From: Plakobranchus ocellatus
Taxonomy: Eukaryota; Mollusca; Gastropoda; Plakobranchidae
DNA length: 22,069 bases
Reading direction: 5' to 3'
Assembly (NCBI GenBank): GCA_019648995.1
Contig: BLXT01008339.1
Span: 1,280,093 to 1,302,161, forward strand
Part shown: in pieces, positions 16,101-21,342 of the stretch
Layout of the letters: each line of letters opens with the position of its first letter
How positions within the stretch are numbered: position 1 is the stretch's first letter
Translations under genes and position numbers: made by a program
Notes under the pieces: model-generated
Told to the model about the DNA's origin: nothing
The model's database searches: none
What the model saw: the letters and a program-made list of their open reading frames with translations, nothing else

Positions 16101-17901
16101 GTTCTGGCCTTGTTATTTGTAATGCTTAGTCAGATTTTGAGTAGGCCTAGATTAGACCTATTTTTAGTGTTGTAGCTCTATTTTGGTTTTAGCTTTGTTT
16201 ACCATCATAGATCTAGAGATTTCTGGAAGGTCTTGAAGGTGTGAGACGAACATTTTGTTTACGGGGTTGTTAGATCAAAACAATAACGGGTGTGTCATGT
16301 GGGGAAGTTTGATTGGCCAGTATTCTCAGGTTAACCCTGATGTCATACTTTGGTCACTTCTTCCTTGTTGTTTTAGAAATTCTAGAATGTATGATTTTTA
16401 ATTTTATTTCTAATTAGCCTATGCGAGCATTTTCTAGAATCTGTGGGCGGTGAGTATATGGGAATGGTTACGAGATTATGGGAGGGAGCTTGCAAAGATC
16501 GCTGAGAGATAAACCGCTGATGTTTGAGAGCTTTTGATCTAAATAATTGTAGATATTAAATTGTTGCAATGAAACCGTTTCGTATTCAATTAAAGAAATT
16601 TAGATTTTATTCAATTTTCAGCAAGACTTGGAGTGATTTCTGTCCTTCGGTCTATTTTAAAAGAACTCATTGTCACAGGCAGTGTTCAACTAGATATAAC
16701 TGAACAGCATTAAGCTATTCCTGACCTGATATTTATGACTTTCATCAATGTTTATCAATGTCTAGAGACAAGTCTGATTAAGCCAGAACCACTTTCAAAC
16801 CTTTTAAACAACTTGAAATTTCTGTCTGTGAGGTTTGCTTTTTGTGAAAATTGGAGAGAGATGATTATTTTGATTCCGAGCCAAAATATCGCATTTCAAA
16901 ATCTTTGAAACTTAAATTCTCAAAAATCTATATGCAACATCCAACATTCAAATAAGGCAGTTGATTATCATATGTAAAAACAAAGTGCTATAAATAAATT
17001 GGTGTTTGTCATAATTCTTTAAGTTTTCTGATAGCCTTGGAAAGAAAGTAGCAGTTAAAATTTTATTACAAGAAATTTTTACAAAATGTTTTATTGAAAC
17101 AAATGAACAGAACTACAATGATTAAATACAGTTTTTTTTCTCTTCTGTTTCCTGCGTCATTTCTCTTTCAACTGATAGATTAAAAGTTTCATGAAGCATT
17201 TCAAGAAGTTGGACAAGCCATACAAAGTACTGCCATGTCAAAATTGCACTTTTCTTGAGAATTTTCTTATGCCAATCAAGTTTCTTATTTTTGCATAACT
17301 TAGGTCCAAATGATGCCAGAAGCCTTTGAAGTGAATGTTCAAGCATGTCCATATTTTGCTTAATTTTTTGTTCTATGCAATAATGATCATTTTGTGACTT
17401 GATTTTGCGATTTGTGGTGCCCATCCAGCTGCTGAACGCCATGGTGGGCAAACTTGACCTGGACGAAGGACCTTTGCCTCAGGAGATGTTTGAAGGTGTT
17501 GATGAGGACGAGTGGGTGAGTATGTTTGTGATTCTGGGGTGAGCCTAGATTGGTCTGCAGGGACCTTTTTATTACAGGTTACCAAACTTTATTGTCTGCT
17601 TGTAGACTCTGGGGTGAACATAGATTGGTCTGCAGGGACCTTTCACTACAGGTTACCAAATTTTTATTGTCTGCTTGTAGACTCTGGGGTGAGTGTAGAT
17701 TGATCTGCACTGAAAAGGTGGAATATTAAACAATAAGATGCTAATATGTGAATTGTGTAAGTATTTTACAAATTTTAGCAATTTGCGAAGTCATTACAAA
17801 CAAGTTTGATACTATAATAAGACATATTTTCGTTAAAGTACTTGAAACTTAATGTATTGCAAACACTTTTTGTTTTGCAAAATCTATTTTAGGATGACTG
17901 A
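1065..17901 (+). CDS. CORO7: Coronin-7 (tandem coronin), 5'-partial, 17 exons
   Basis: Spliced gene: 1065-1122, 1593-1735, 3376-3471, 4284-4346, 5276-5456, 6326-6504, 7333-7441, 7932-8018, 9069-9211, 10603-10707, 11448-11533, 11954-12089, 13225-13431, 13870-14005, 15471-15562, 17429-17515, 17893-17901. All introns are GT..AG and all phases join, giving 638 residues and TGA. Residues 1-120 end coronin module 1 (VPRK then FHADIYP). Residues 121-180 are a K/P/S-rich linker. Residues 181-576 are module 2, opening with the coronin signature SKFRH, with WD40 blades ending in VWD, VRLWD and IRVFEPR, and the extension FFQDDLFP. Residues 577-638 are the tail ending DEDEWDD. Two modules in one chain without a C-terminal coiled coil, plus the acidic Trp tail, are specific to coronin-7/POD-1 rather than short coronins. 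Family role: Golgi/trans-Golgi actin-dependent trafficking. The start codon and most of propeller 1 are upstream. Exon 4 (4284-4346) has the least certain 3' end. Confidence 0.93.
1123..1592 (+). other. Intron with 44-bp tandem repeat
   Basis: The repeat at 1153-1285 starts 30 bases after the donor. The rest is AT-rich with an A-run of about 16 (1457-1472) and a pyrimidine-rich 3' end. No other feature seen. Confidence 0.8.
1153..1285 (+). repeat. 44-bp tandem repeat, 3 copies
   Basis: Units start at 1153, 1197 and 1241, each beginning ttg(t/c)(g/a)gatgcatg(g/a)agaatt and containing cattattga. Confidence 0.85.
1593..1735 (+). CDS. CORO7: CORO7 exon: module 1 C-terminal strand, ends VPRK
   Basis: Acceptor ctccag at 1587-1592. 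The first two bases complete the codon begun in the previous exon; 47 codons follow. Key pieces are GAAMVPKRAMSLM (coronin 'G..F.PKR..DV' region) and SIVPAPYIVPRK, which aligns with the conserved 'I.P..+.VPRK' of coronins. The donor gtatga at 1736 follows AAG. An alternative GT five bases earlier (1731) would break the phase. The last ~55 nt of this exon are the first unit of the tandem array that continues into the intron. Confidence 0.92.
1680..2518 (+). repeat. ~60-bp minisatellite whose first unit is an exon 3' end plus splice donor
   Basis: Consensus unit: gtatgattcttattgtgtca, a short variable stretch, then tctattgtccctgcc, tacattgtgccacgtaag. Unit starts in the intron are near 1736, 1795, 1855, 1913, 1973, 2033, 2075, 2116, 2175 and 2235, with degenerate copies to about 2518. 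Spacing is 58-60 bp, with two short units of 41-42 bp. The exon bases 1680-1735 match this unit, so exon and array are continuous. Confidence 0.9.
2519..3094 (+). other. AT-rich intron sequence, nothing recognised
   Basis: This is the part of the 1736-3375 intron between the minisatellite and the SINE copy. Short spurious reading frames on both strands show no family features. Confidence 0.6.
3095..3258 (+). mobile_element. tRNA-derived SINE, copy 2 (degraded)
   Basis: gacacaatggatagcaaactc, cctgagatcagtcgtgacctc and the tail catcttgttgtggacaggctatag followed by aaacctgtta match copies 1 and 3 with many substitutions. The B-box-like part is eroded (aagtttgagtcct). Ends approximate. Confidence 0.6.
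3376..3471 (+). CDS. CORO7: CORO7 exon: coronin extension of module 1 (FHADIYP)
   Basis: Acceptor ttcag at 3371-3375, donor gtaaga at 3472; 32 codons, phase 0 at both ends. SYRDFHADIYPVTLNGEPA and AAQWINGD match the conserved 'F..DL+P.T.G..P.L.A..W..G' block that packs under the coronin propeller. The last 27 nt and the donor are repeated 122 bp downstream. Confidence 0.92.
3445..3699 (+). repeat. Direct duplication of exon end, donor and intron start (2 copies)
   Basis: Copy 1 (3445-3566) starts in the exon at cagtggattaacggagacac. Copy 2 (3567-3699) starts cagtggatttatggagacac. Both continue through agcagatgt(a/g)agatg, ttaaatattacagaaacttt, tcaaacattatcagtca to caatttt. The offset is 122 bp; copy 2 has a small insertion near 3650. 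Confidence 0.92.
3700..4283 (+). other. AT-rich intron sequence
   Basis: Rest of the 3472-4283 intron: T-rich low complexity (4109-4116, 4225-4240) and a short tctctctctgtctgtg stretch near 3800. No gene-like feature. Confidence 0.6.
4284..4346 (+). CDS. CORO7: CORO7 exon: start of linker (PVFISPEPGKK); 3' end uncertain
   Basis: Acceptor ctcacgcag at 4275-4283, phase 0. PVFISPEPGKKLVRRERRGML corresponds to the 'P..ISL.P' strand that ends a coronin module, then basic residues. Three in-frame ends fit the phase-0 acceptor of the next exon: gtgagg at 4320, gtaggt at 4347 (chosen), or weaker sites further on. The frame stays open to 4496 through a Gln-rich stretch built of mixed CAG and CAA codons (4385-4420), so a longer exon form is possible. 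Confidence 0.72.
4484..4640 (+). mobile_element. tRNA-derived SINE, copy 3 (best preserved)
   Basis: Head atggctagtgagtctgccct, a near-perfect B box gggttcgagccc (4548-4559), gcctgacggagggcctgaaa, and tail gagatcaccttgttgtgg then ggctttatacaaaaa. A 13-bp near-identical direct repeat flanks it (tgttaccagtatc 4471-4483; tgttaccggtatc 4641-4653), a likely target-site duplication. Confidence 0.8.
4654..5275 (+). other. AT-rich intron sequence, nothing recognised
   Basis: Rest of the intron before the linker exon. An A8 run at 4962 and ttattttattttatttttg at 5243-5262 are the only notable strings. Confidence 0.6.
5276..5456 (+). CDS. CORO7: CORO7 exon: Lys/Pro/Ser-rich inter-module linker
   Basis: Acceptor catcag at 5270-5275, donor gtgaga at 5457; starts in phase 0 and ends after one base. 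The 60 residues are low complexity (KPPSSTAAP, KPPINKPKP, KPVPEKPKPSPKP) with several PxxP motifs. It is a flexible linker between the two propellers, in the position of the Ser/Pro-rich linker of other coronin-7 proteins. Its sequence is not conserved in the family, so the call rests on splice phase, composition and position. Confidence 0.85.
5511..5616 (+). mobile_element. Possible old tRNA-derived SINE fragment
   Basis: ggttagaattgtggatggag, catttgcctcacaaccaag and ggaatttgattcaaa resemble a decayed tRNA-like head (anticodon-arm-like cctcacaacc, worn B box). It ends ctcttatacaaaca, like the tail of the SINE family in this window. Confidence 0.35.
5617..6136 (+). other. AT-rich intron sequence, nothing recognised
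   Basis: Low-complexity A/T intron between the SINE-like fragment and the 44-bp repeats; includes atatatata at 5985-5993. Confidence 0.55.
6137..6284 (+). repeat. 44-bp diverged tandem repeat, about 3 copies
   Basis: Units at 6181 (atagccaggtggataaaagt) and 6225 (atagcttgaggaatagagac) share gtggaatat; a related unit precedes at about 6137 and a partial one follows at 6269. It ends about 40 bases before the acceptor of the SKFRH exon. Confidence 0.65.
6326..6504 (+). CDS. CORO7: CORO7 exon: start of module 2 (SKFRH signature)
   Basis: Acceptor gtctgcag at 6318-6325, donor gtatgt at 6505; completes a Gly codon, then 59 codons to phase 0. GVRQSKFRHIQG is the coronin N-terminal signature. YTNLRKVSKTVPGESDMF and ANELRCAVPLDGPGG match the family's 'I.NL......ES..FCAN...+AVPL...GG..AVLE' block. 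A second good donor, gtgagt at 6403, lies inside the exon in phase 0. Confidence 0.95.
6505..7332 (+). other. AT-rich intron sequence
   Basis: Poly-T/poly-A runs (6661-6673, 6927-6935, 7190-7199). A purine-rich stretch at about 7020-7165 has a short open frame (KISCTDENEKPSHFEDRM..) without start, flank or known family. Nothing else. Confidence 0.6.
7333..7441 (+). CDS. CORO7: CORO7 exon: module 2, first WD blade
   Basis: Acceptor ggttccag at 7325-7332, donor gtatgt at 7442; phase 0 in, one base left over. It encodes NGSKVTDFVWDPFDDSRLVV, the coronin strand 'H...V.D..W.PF......+A' of propeller 2. Confidence 0.94.
7442..7931 (+). other. AT-rich intron sequence, nothing recognised
   Basis: Only A/T low complexity and the splice sites at each end. 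Confidence 0.6.
7932..8018 (+). CDS. CORO7: CORO7 exon: module 2, end of first blade
   Basis: Acceptor tgtacag at 7925-7931, donor gtaaac at 8019. VTDNARINVWRIPEGGLEE is the 'ED..+.+W.+P..GL' strand typical of coronins. The exon ends with one base of the Gly codon completed in the next exon. Confidence 0.94.
8163..8333 (+). repeat. Pyrimidine microsatellite (TC/TCTG)n with an AT core
   Basis: tctctct runs, an internal tatatatatttatatatatt (8211-8230), then tctgtctgtctg-type and tcggtctg units. Transcribed as a CU-rich tract 145 nt after the donor at 8019. Confidence 0.9.
8334..9068 (+). other. AT-rich intron sequence, nothing recognised
   Basis: T-runs at 8549-8556 and 8661-8670. A SINE-tail-like ctcttatacagg at 8915-8926 is too short to call. 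Confidence 0.55.
9069..9211 (+). CDS. CORO7: CORO7 exon: module 2, second WD blade
   Basis: Acceptor attctcag at 9061-9068, donor gtgatt at 9212. It encodes GHMEKIYFVRFHPLASGL, then ATASYDMTVRLWDL, the classic coronin blade (H...+....FHP.A...L.+.S.D.T+++WD). The exon ends LRLDGIEEQ, where most coronins have GH in place of GI. Confidence 0.96.
9212..10264 (+). other. AT-rich intron sequence with possible element remnants
   Basis: Long A/T runs (9423-9475, 9787-9800). tacagtggaattcacctaag followed by tcaaactcgctaagtcg at 10144-10181 resembles one end of a pogo/Tigger-type element, but no second end was found. Confidence 0.5.
10311..10545 (+). repeat. 45-bp tandem repeat, about 5 copies, open on both strands
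   Basis: Units at 10311, 10356, 10401, 10446 and 10491, exactly 45 bp apart, each starting cacaact(a/g)ttt(g/a)gtttcatc and containing tcatttgga(a/t)ctga. A worn copy precedes at about 10271. Because 45 is divisible by 3, both strands stay open across the array with a 15-residue period. Confidence 0.95.
10603..10707 (+). CDS. CORO7: CORO7 exon: module 2, third WD blade (FEPR)
   Basis: Acceptor gttcgcag at 10595-10602, donor gtgagt at 10708; 35 codons, phase 0 at both ends, so skipping it would keep the frame. VYNLAWSSDGKYCATVSKDK and KIRVFEPRAS match the coronin signature 'W..DG..+.T..KDK.+R+..PR'. It is flanked by a 45-bp tandem array on the 5' side and a pyrimidine-rich tract on the 3' side. 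Confidence 0.96.
10722..10860 (+). repeat. Pyrimidine-rich tract after exon 10603-10707
   Basis: Almost pure C/T: tctctccctcttcctctttt near its start, ctgtctgtctgtctctctctc near its end. It starts 14 nt after the donor gtgagt at 10708. Confidence 0.85.
10861..11447 (+). other. Intron sequence with (GTT)n stretch
   Basis: tttgttgttgttgttgctgc at 11026-11045 and ttgttgttgttgttgata at 11069-11086 form an interrupted GTT microsatellite. The rest is AT-rich without features. Confidence 0.7.
11448..11533 (+). CDS. CORO7: CORO7 exon: module 2, fourth blade (GARIVW)
   Basis: Acceptor catacag at 11441-11447, donor gtcagt at 11534; phase 0 in, two bases left over. EGEGPEGSRGARIVWTLQDK and VVTGFDR match the coronin block 'G.KG.R..++.W......++TGF...'. 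Confidence 0.95.
11534..11953 (+). other. Intron, nothing recognised
   Basis: Ordinary AT-rich intron; an open minus-strand frame of 82 codons at 11543-11791 shows no family features. Confidence 0.6.
11954..12089 (+). CDS. CORO7: CORO7 exon: module 2, fifth blade (YDPDSSVL)
   Basis: Acceptor tgtacag at 11947-11953, donor gtaata at 12090 (weaker at +4 and +5). One base completes Arg, then 45 codons. It encodes MSAQQILVYRSDELEI and ILVPFYDPDSSVLFLNCR, matching '+.+++.+D........L+P+YD.D...+.L.GK'. The usual GK before the next strand is CR here. Confidence 0.95.
12090..13224 (+). other. Intron, low complexity only
   Basis: Long T tract (12967-12985) and A/T-rich surroundings. A minus-strand frame of 106 codons (12286-12606) has no recognisable domain and lies in an intron. 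Confidence 0.6.
13225..13431 (+). CDS. CORO7: CORO7 exon: module 2, last blade (FLPKR, NVPR)
   Basis: Acceptor tatcccag at 13217-13224, donor gtatac at 13432; 69 codons, phase 0 at both ends and the longest exon here. It encodes GDRIIGTYEVSDEEPHLF, GVSFLPKRVCDVRAVEVAR and ISFNVPRVK. Its start (before GD) and end (after VPR.K) fall at the same protein positions and phases as the boundaries in module 1. Confidence 0.96.
13432..13869 (+). other. Intron, low complexity only
   Basis: T-runs at 13621-13631 and 13830-13847 near the acceptor; nothing else seen. Confidence 0.6.
13870..14005 (+). CDS. CORO7: CORO7 exon: coronin extension of module 2 (FFQDDLFP)
   Basis: Acceptor tttcctag at 13862-13869, donor gtaggt at 14006. 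TEFFQDDLFPATRVTWKP, AAEWLAGANNQPEIISLKP and DMTP match the 'F..D+FP.......AE.WL.G....P...SL.P..M.P' block of coronin-7. It is the counterpart of 3376-3471 in module 1. Confidence 0.95.
14006..14679 (+). other. Intron with C9 run, A-run and a tRNA-like fragment
   Basis: An unusual C9 run at 14235-14243 is followed by A-rich sequence. gtggtcctcgagtgattaga then gagcgttgctc (14369-14399), ending in an A-run of about 16 (14415-14430), looks like the head of another tRNA-derived SINE cut short. Confidence 0.45.
14680..14838 (+). mobile_element. tRNA-derived SINE, copy 4 (degraded)
   Basis: ggacacaataggaaaagct, gatcttgacctttgtaacacc, aattgaggccccaaggacctg, agatcaccttttagtggaag and gactataggctaaaa follow the order of copies 1-3 with heavy substitution. 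Ends approximate. Confidence 0.55.
15055..15300. mobile_element. MITE-like element with ~45-bp terminal inverted repeats
   Basis: The left end tatatgtgtagcagtc (15055-15070), then aaatgagt, is the reverse complement of the right end actcattt...gactgctacacatata (about 15256-15300). About 34 of 45 positions pair. Flanking TA is the likely target. Inside, aggtgaaaatttctcacct (15137-15155) forms a small hairpin. It has no ORF, so it would be non-autonomous. Confidence 0.75.
15301..15330 (+). repeat. (AT)n microsatellite
   Basis: atatgtatatatatatatat then atgtgtgtga abuts the right end of the inverted-repeat element. Confidence 0.85.
15471..15562 (+). CDS. CORO7: CORO7 exon: C-terminal tail, charged segment
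   Basis: Acceptor gtttccccag at 15461-15470, donor gtcagt at 15563. LSEAPQEAPKVKKFESYNPE followed by TDQQRKDE corresponds to the 'Q.A..+AP...........D+Q+K+E' stretch before the conserved tail. It is hydrophilic with no coiled coil of the short-coronin type. Confidence 0.9.
15583..15895 (+). repeat. 64-68-bp tandem repeat, 5 copies
   Basis: The shared phrase ctgttgctg(g/c)agttgatg recurs at 15601, 15665, 15733 and 15801, with a final variant at 15869. Units also share gatggtgtaacctgatcatc and runs of ttgattgattg. It starts about 20 bases after the donor at 15563. Confidence 0.93.
15896..17428 (+). other. Intron, with a TCTAGA-rich stretch
   Basis: Between about 16055 and 16440 the palindromes agatct/tctaga recur (16061-16083, 16209-16218, 16379-16386, 16431-16437). 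It is less AT-rich than other introns here and may be an unrecognised dispersed repeat. The rest is plain AT-rich intron. A minus-strand frame of 109 codons (17122-17451) overlaps the next exon and shows no domain. Confidence 0.5.
17429..17515 (+). CDS. CORO7: CORO7 exon: C-terminal acidic tail (EGVDEDEW)
   Basis: Acceptor catccag at 17422-17428, donor gtgagt at 17516; 29 codons, phase 0 at both ends. LLNAMVGKLDLDEGPLPQ and FEGVDEDEW are almost diagnostic for coronin-7. The acidic Trp motif resembles the acidic (A) motif of Arp2/3-binding proteins and sits at the extreme C-terminus. Confidence 0.96.
17529..17712 (+). repeat. ~75-bp tandem repeat, about 2.5 copies
   Basis: ctggggtgag/ctggggtgaa, tagattggtctgcagggacc, acaggttaccaaa and tattgtctgcttgtag recur at about 17532, 17608 and 17683. 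It starts 13 bases after the donor at 17516 and lies in the last intron. Confidence 0.9.
17893..17901 (+). CDS. CORO7: CORO7 terminal exon: Asp-Asp-stop
   Basis: Acceptor tctattttag at 17883-17892 is followed by GATGACTGA, which completes DEDEW with DD and a stop, as expected for the family's C-terminus. The exon continues as 3' UTR. Without this exon, read-through from 17515 would run on through VSMFVILG to a TGA at 17533-17535. Confidence 0.9.
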   Translation, partial: DD

Positions 17902-18649
17902 AGTGTGATTCTCCAGGAAGAGTTGAGCCAGTTCTGTAATCTCAGACAACATAAACTGTTGATGTGCCTGGCCAATACTGTGATATGGGACTGACTTCTG
18001 CTTCTCTCAGTACTGGCAGCCATTTTGTTCTTTCCAGAGACAACAAATCTTTCTTAGCTTTATACATACGAGAATTAATGAATGCCTATCAAAGCTTACA
18101 TATATTCATAATGACACTGATATACTTATCTGTATGCAATCATGTATTTCAATATGAATATGCCATGAAAGCAGCCAAACAAAAAAGTCACAAAATGACA
18201 ATGAGTACCCTGAGTCAAGGTGATTGTTTTTTTCGAATGTGATAATTACCACCAATAGCCAATAGTGTTTTTGAGGAGGAAAACGCTGGATAGACCAGGT
18301 GGGGTTTCTGGCAATGGTATGAACCTCACCTGTTGTATCAAGGTGACCCAATTCTGAACCAACCATCTCTGTTGAAGCAAGGTGACTGGAAATGAGCAGG
18401 GATTTCGAAACTGCCAAAGAAACTTGGACTTCCGTCAGGATCAGGTTGCTGTACGTAAAGATTGTCATAATCAAGTCAAGTCCTTTTCCCTAACAAATGC
18501 TGCAAATTGCATTGATTTAACCTTTAACTTCACATGTTTAACCTTCAACAAATCAAGGCATAAAGTAATGAAAGGTGTTGCATTTAGCACTTTTTTTTTT
18601 GTTTTTAATTGAAATTTTCACCAGCCTTTCCTCCTTAGAAGAAATTTTG

Positions 18650-18905
18650 ACTGCAGCTGCTTTCTTTGATTTTGTTCTAAGTTATTGCCTAGTGTTGTCT
18701 GCAGTACTGGTGGCAAAATCTACCTGAGCAACAAAAAATTTTGCCTGTAGCCAACTTTCGTTAATCTGGTGCAAGGGCATCGGCTAGTGTTGTTTATTGG
18801 GCAAGTGGCCAAAGTATACACCACTGCTGCTTTTCTTAATCTTGTTTCAAGGTATTGGTTAGCATTGTGTGTAGGGCTGGTAGCCAAAGTGTACTACTAC
18901 AATTC
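18650..18905 (+). repeat. Diverged ~80-100-bp tandem repeat, 3 copies, in the 3' UTR
   Basis: tgctttctttgattttgttc, cttaatcttgtttcaagg and related strings are followed by (c/g/t)tagtgttgt or ttagcattgtg, then (t/c)ggtggcaaa, gtggccaaagta or gtagccaaagtg. Copies at about 18655, 18757 and 18824. Confidence 0.6.
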
Positions 18906-19407
18906 AAGTAGTTTTTGCCCCAAAGCTGTTATTGGTGACTTTTTGACTTAAGACTGTTTTCAAGGCATATTTTTTACCTGAACATGCAAAATGAGCCGTT
19001 TATTAACAGTTGTCTTACAGAGATATTATCAAACAAAATAGGCCAAGGTGACTTTTAAATCGATAACTATCATAGACATAAGGGGAAAAAATGCAGATGT
19101 CTAAGGTGTGACCATTTGGAATGTGCAAAAAACAAGCTTTTTGTTTTTCCTACAATCTTTTCCAACTATTTTGTTTGATGTCGACATGTAGATCAGGGAT
19201 TCCTGACAAACGACTTATTTTGCATTGGCAAATACCATTTGGATTTTTTAATTTTATACTGCTTTTTACTGAAAAAAATTGTTGCACGTATGTACCATAT
19301 TCAACTCTACTAGTGCAATACACATTTATAGGTATATGTATATATATCAAACTTGAATGAATTTTGCAATGAAGTTCAGCCAGGGAAAATTGCAAAATAT
19401 AAATTAT

Positions 19408-19413
19408 AATAAA
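19408..19413 (+). terminator. Candidate poly(A) signal AATAAA (proximal)
   Basis: Exact hexamer, with a GT-rich stretch about 20-50 nt downstream (gattgtgtgacgtctc, cttgtaggtt) that could serve as the downstream element. Confidence 0.4.
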
Positions 19414-20122
19414 TATAACTTTATAAGGATTGTGTGACGTCTCAGCTGATCTTGTAGGTTCAAACTTAAAAAATCAGTTTGCTGTGTGATATATTGACTG
19501 ATAAATTAATTTCACATTTTTTTTTTATGGTTTTGGTTACCAGATCAATGAAAAAAGAAATTCTTGAAATTGATCCTACCCTACATCTCTCCTAAGTGTT
19601 ACAGAGGAAAAATACCAAGGGAAAATTGAAAGTTTTTAAAAATAATAATCATATAGAACTTGACTTATAGTCTTGTTAGCAACTATAAATTGTCATAGAG
19701 CATGTAAAAATGTTCTCTGATTGTACGCCTTTTTCATCTGTGTGAATATTTTGTGATTGTAAAAGTTGCAAGTATTATTCTCCCATAATCGTTTTAAAGT
19801 ATAATAGGAGTATTATGAGTATTATATTATAATGCATATTTTAATTTTCATATTTAATCTTATGTTCTTTTATTCTATGCAATATTTTTAAATGTTGGTA
19901 ATATTTATTTTTGCTGATACGTTTCAATATTTCTCTCTCTTTATATATTATATATATTCAATATATATAAAATGTATAATTTTAGGAACTTATTGATGGA
20001 CCATTTTTAGAAAAAGCATTTTAACCTTTGTACATTCCATAAATTCAGATTTGTTACAAAAAAGTTTCCAATAGCTGACAATCTTAGCTTTTCTAATTCT
20101 TTTCCTACAAAATACTTGTTGC

Positions 20123-20237
20123 CAGTTTACCTCTATATTTTGTTTTATTGGTACGATCATCAAATTTGTTAGACAATAATTAATCTCAGTTTACCTCAAT
20201 ATCTTGTTTTATTGGCGTGATCATCAAGATTTTTAAT
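20123..20237 (+). repeat. 64-bp repeat, 2 copies
   Basis: cagtttacctctatattttg followed by ttttattggtacgatcatca at 20123 recurs at 20187 with few changes. Confidence 0.85.
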
Positions 20238-20286
20238 TTTAGGGTTATATAAGAAATCCGTTTTTATATAAAATCACAATTGAGGA

Positions 20287-20292
20287 AATAAA
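20287..20292 (+). terminator. Candidate poly(A) signal AATAAA (distal)
   Basis: Exact hexamer in aaataaagtttt, with T/GT-rich sequence (cattgttaggtt, tgtcttgtttta) 25-50 nt downstream. It lies just before the inverted-repeat element at 20412, which would then be outside the transcript. Confidence 0.45.
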
Positions 20293-20411
20293 GTTTTATA
20301 TGTATGAAATCATTGTTAGGTTATCAAATGTCTTGTTTTACTTTCATTGCTCATACCCATTCACTGGAACCTGCAGAATTTGAAGGACTGGGAGGCAATG
20401 GCTCTCTGAAT

Positions 20412-20544
20412 TACAGTAGAGTCTGGATAAAGTCAACTTGCTTAAAGTCAACTCCTTATGGCAGCCCCTTTTGTTTTTTCTTCTATTTCTTTGTTATCGA
20501 TAAAGTCAAGCCTGAGAGGTTGTCTTTAAACAGACTCCACTGTA
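20412..20544. mobile_element. Pogo/Tigger-like MITE with TA target
   Basis: Left end tacagtagagtctggataaa then gtcaac; right end, read in reverse complement, tacagtggagtctgtttaaa then gacaac. Both ends lie in TA. The start cagt(a/g)gagtct is like pogo/Tigger-family termini. At about 133 bp without an ORF it is non-autonomous. Confidence 0.75.
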
Positions 20545-21342
20545 TTTGCAATCTAAAAAAAAGGCCTAAGCCTTAACTCGTAAACCGGTGTTGGACGATG
20601 GGAGTGTGCGATAGTTTGTAAGGTTCACGGTACTGGATGCTGCCAGGATCCGATGGATTTGTTCTTTTTCTTAACTTGTTTTGAATTTTAGACAGACCAA
20701 ATTACTGTGAAACTACTTTATTTGCCTGGGGACTACTTTCTTTACGTTTTGGAACTACACATCCTATCTGATTGCTTTGTGTGAGAAAAAAAACTTAAAG
20801 GTTTAAGAGTTTAAACAAGTATTGAGACAATAGTAATAGTTTTGATTGACTTCTCTCTTTCTCTTTTTAAAACTGGCAGCAGTTTAGGAAGTGAGAGTAA
20901 GGATTTCTTCTGTATCCATTTTCATGTTTAAGTAACTGAGTATTATTAGCAGAATTCCCTCAAGTGAAACTTACGTCACACATCTGGAACATCAGGGCTG
21001 CTGATGCTAGTTTATTGTGACAAACAATGCAATGGATAGGACAATGTTAGTTTTAAAATTTACCACAAGGACATTGATGAATCAGTAGGCCTATCTCACT
21101 GTACAGGCTTACTGCTTTCTCGTCTGTTTTAAAGTTTTATAAATTTACCTCACACCTCTACTTCACCATTAGGACAAGTGGAAACCTTAAGGAAACTCAA
21201 CTTGGACCAACCAGGTCTAAACTCTCACATAAGTAGTCAGGATCGTGAAAACAGCGCTTCCTGCTAATGCTGCTGGTTTACAAAGTGCATTTTAGAGATT
21301 ATGTATTATAAGGGACGGAATGGGATTGTGCTATGCGACACA
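20545..21342 (+). other. Intergenic/downstream sequence, nothing recognised
   Basis: Mixed AT-rich sequence between the MITE and the satellite array. No open frame with family features. Confidence 0.5.

Larger units (their letters stand above)
17902..20310 (+). other. CORO7: Putative CORO7 3' UTR
   Basis: This follows the stop codon directly. The first AATAAA after the stop is at 19408, a second is at 20287, so the UTR would be about 1.5 or 2.4 kb. It is AT-rich, holds a diverged tandem repeat (about 18650-18905) and a two-copy 64-bp repeat (20123-20237), and has no convincing ORF. The 3' end is inferred from signals only. Confidence 0.55.

Noticed and set aside
16055..16520. Possible internal promoter or heat-shock elements (TCTAGAA clusters, gggcgg, attggcc)
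   Set aside because: Spacing does not fit a heat-shock element, and short GC-box and CCAAT-like hits are expected by chance; there is no start exon that would need it.
17122..17451. Minus-strand frame of 109 codons
   Set aside because: It overlaps a well-supported + strand coronin-7 exon and acceptor; no domain.
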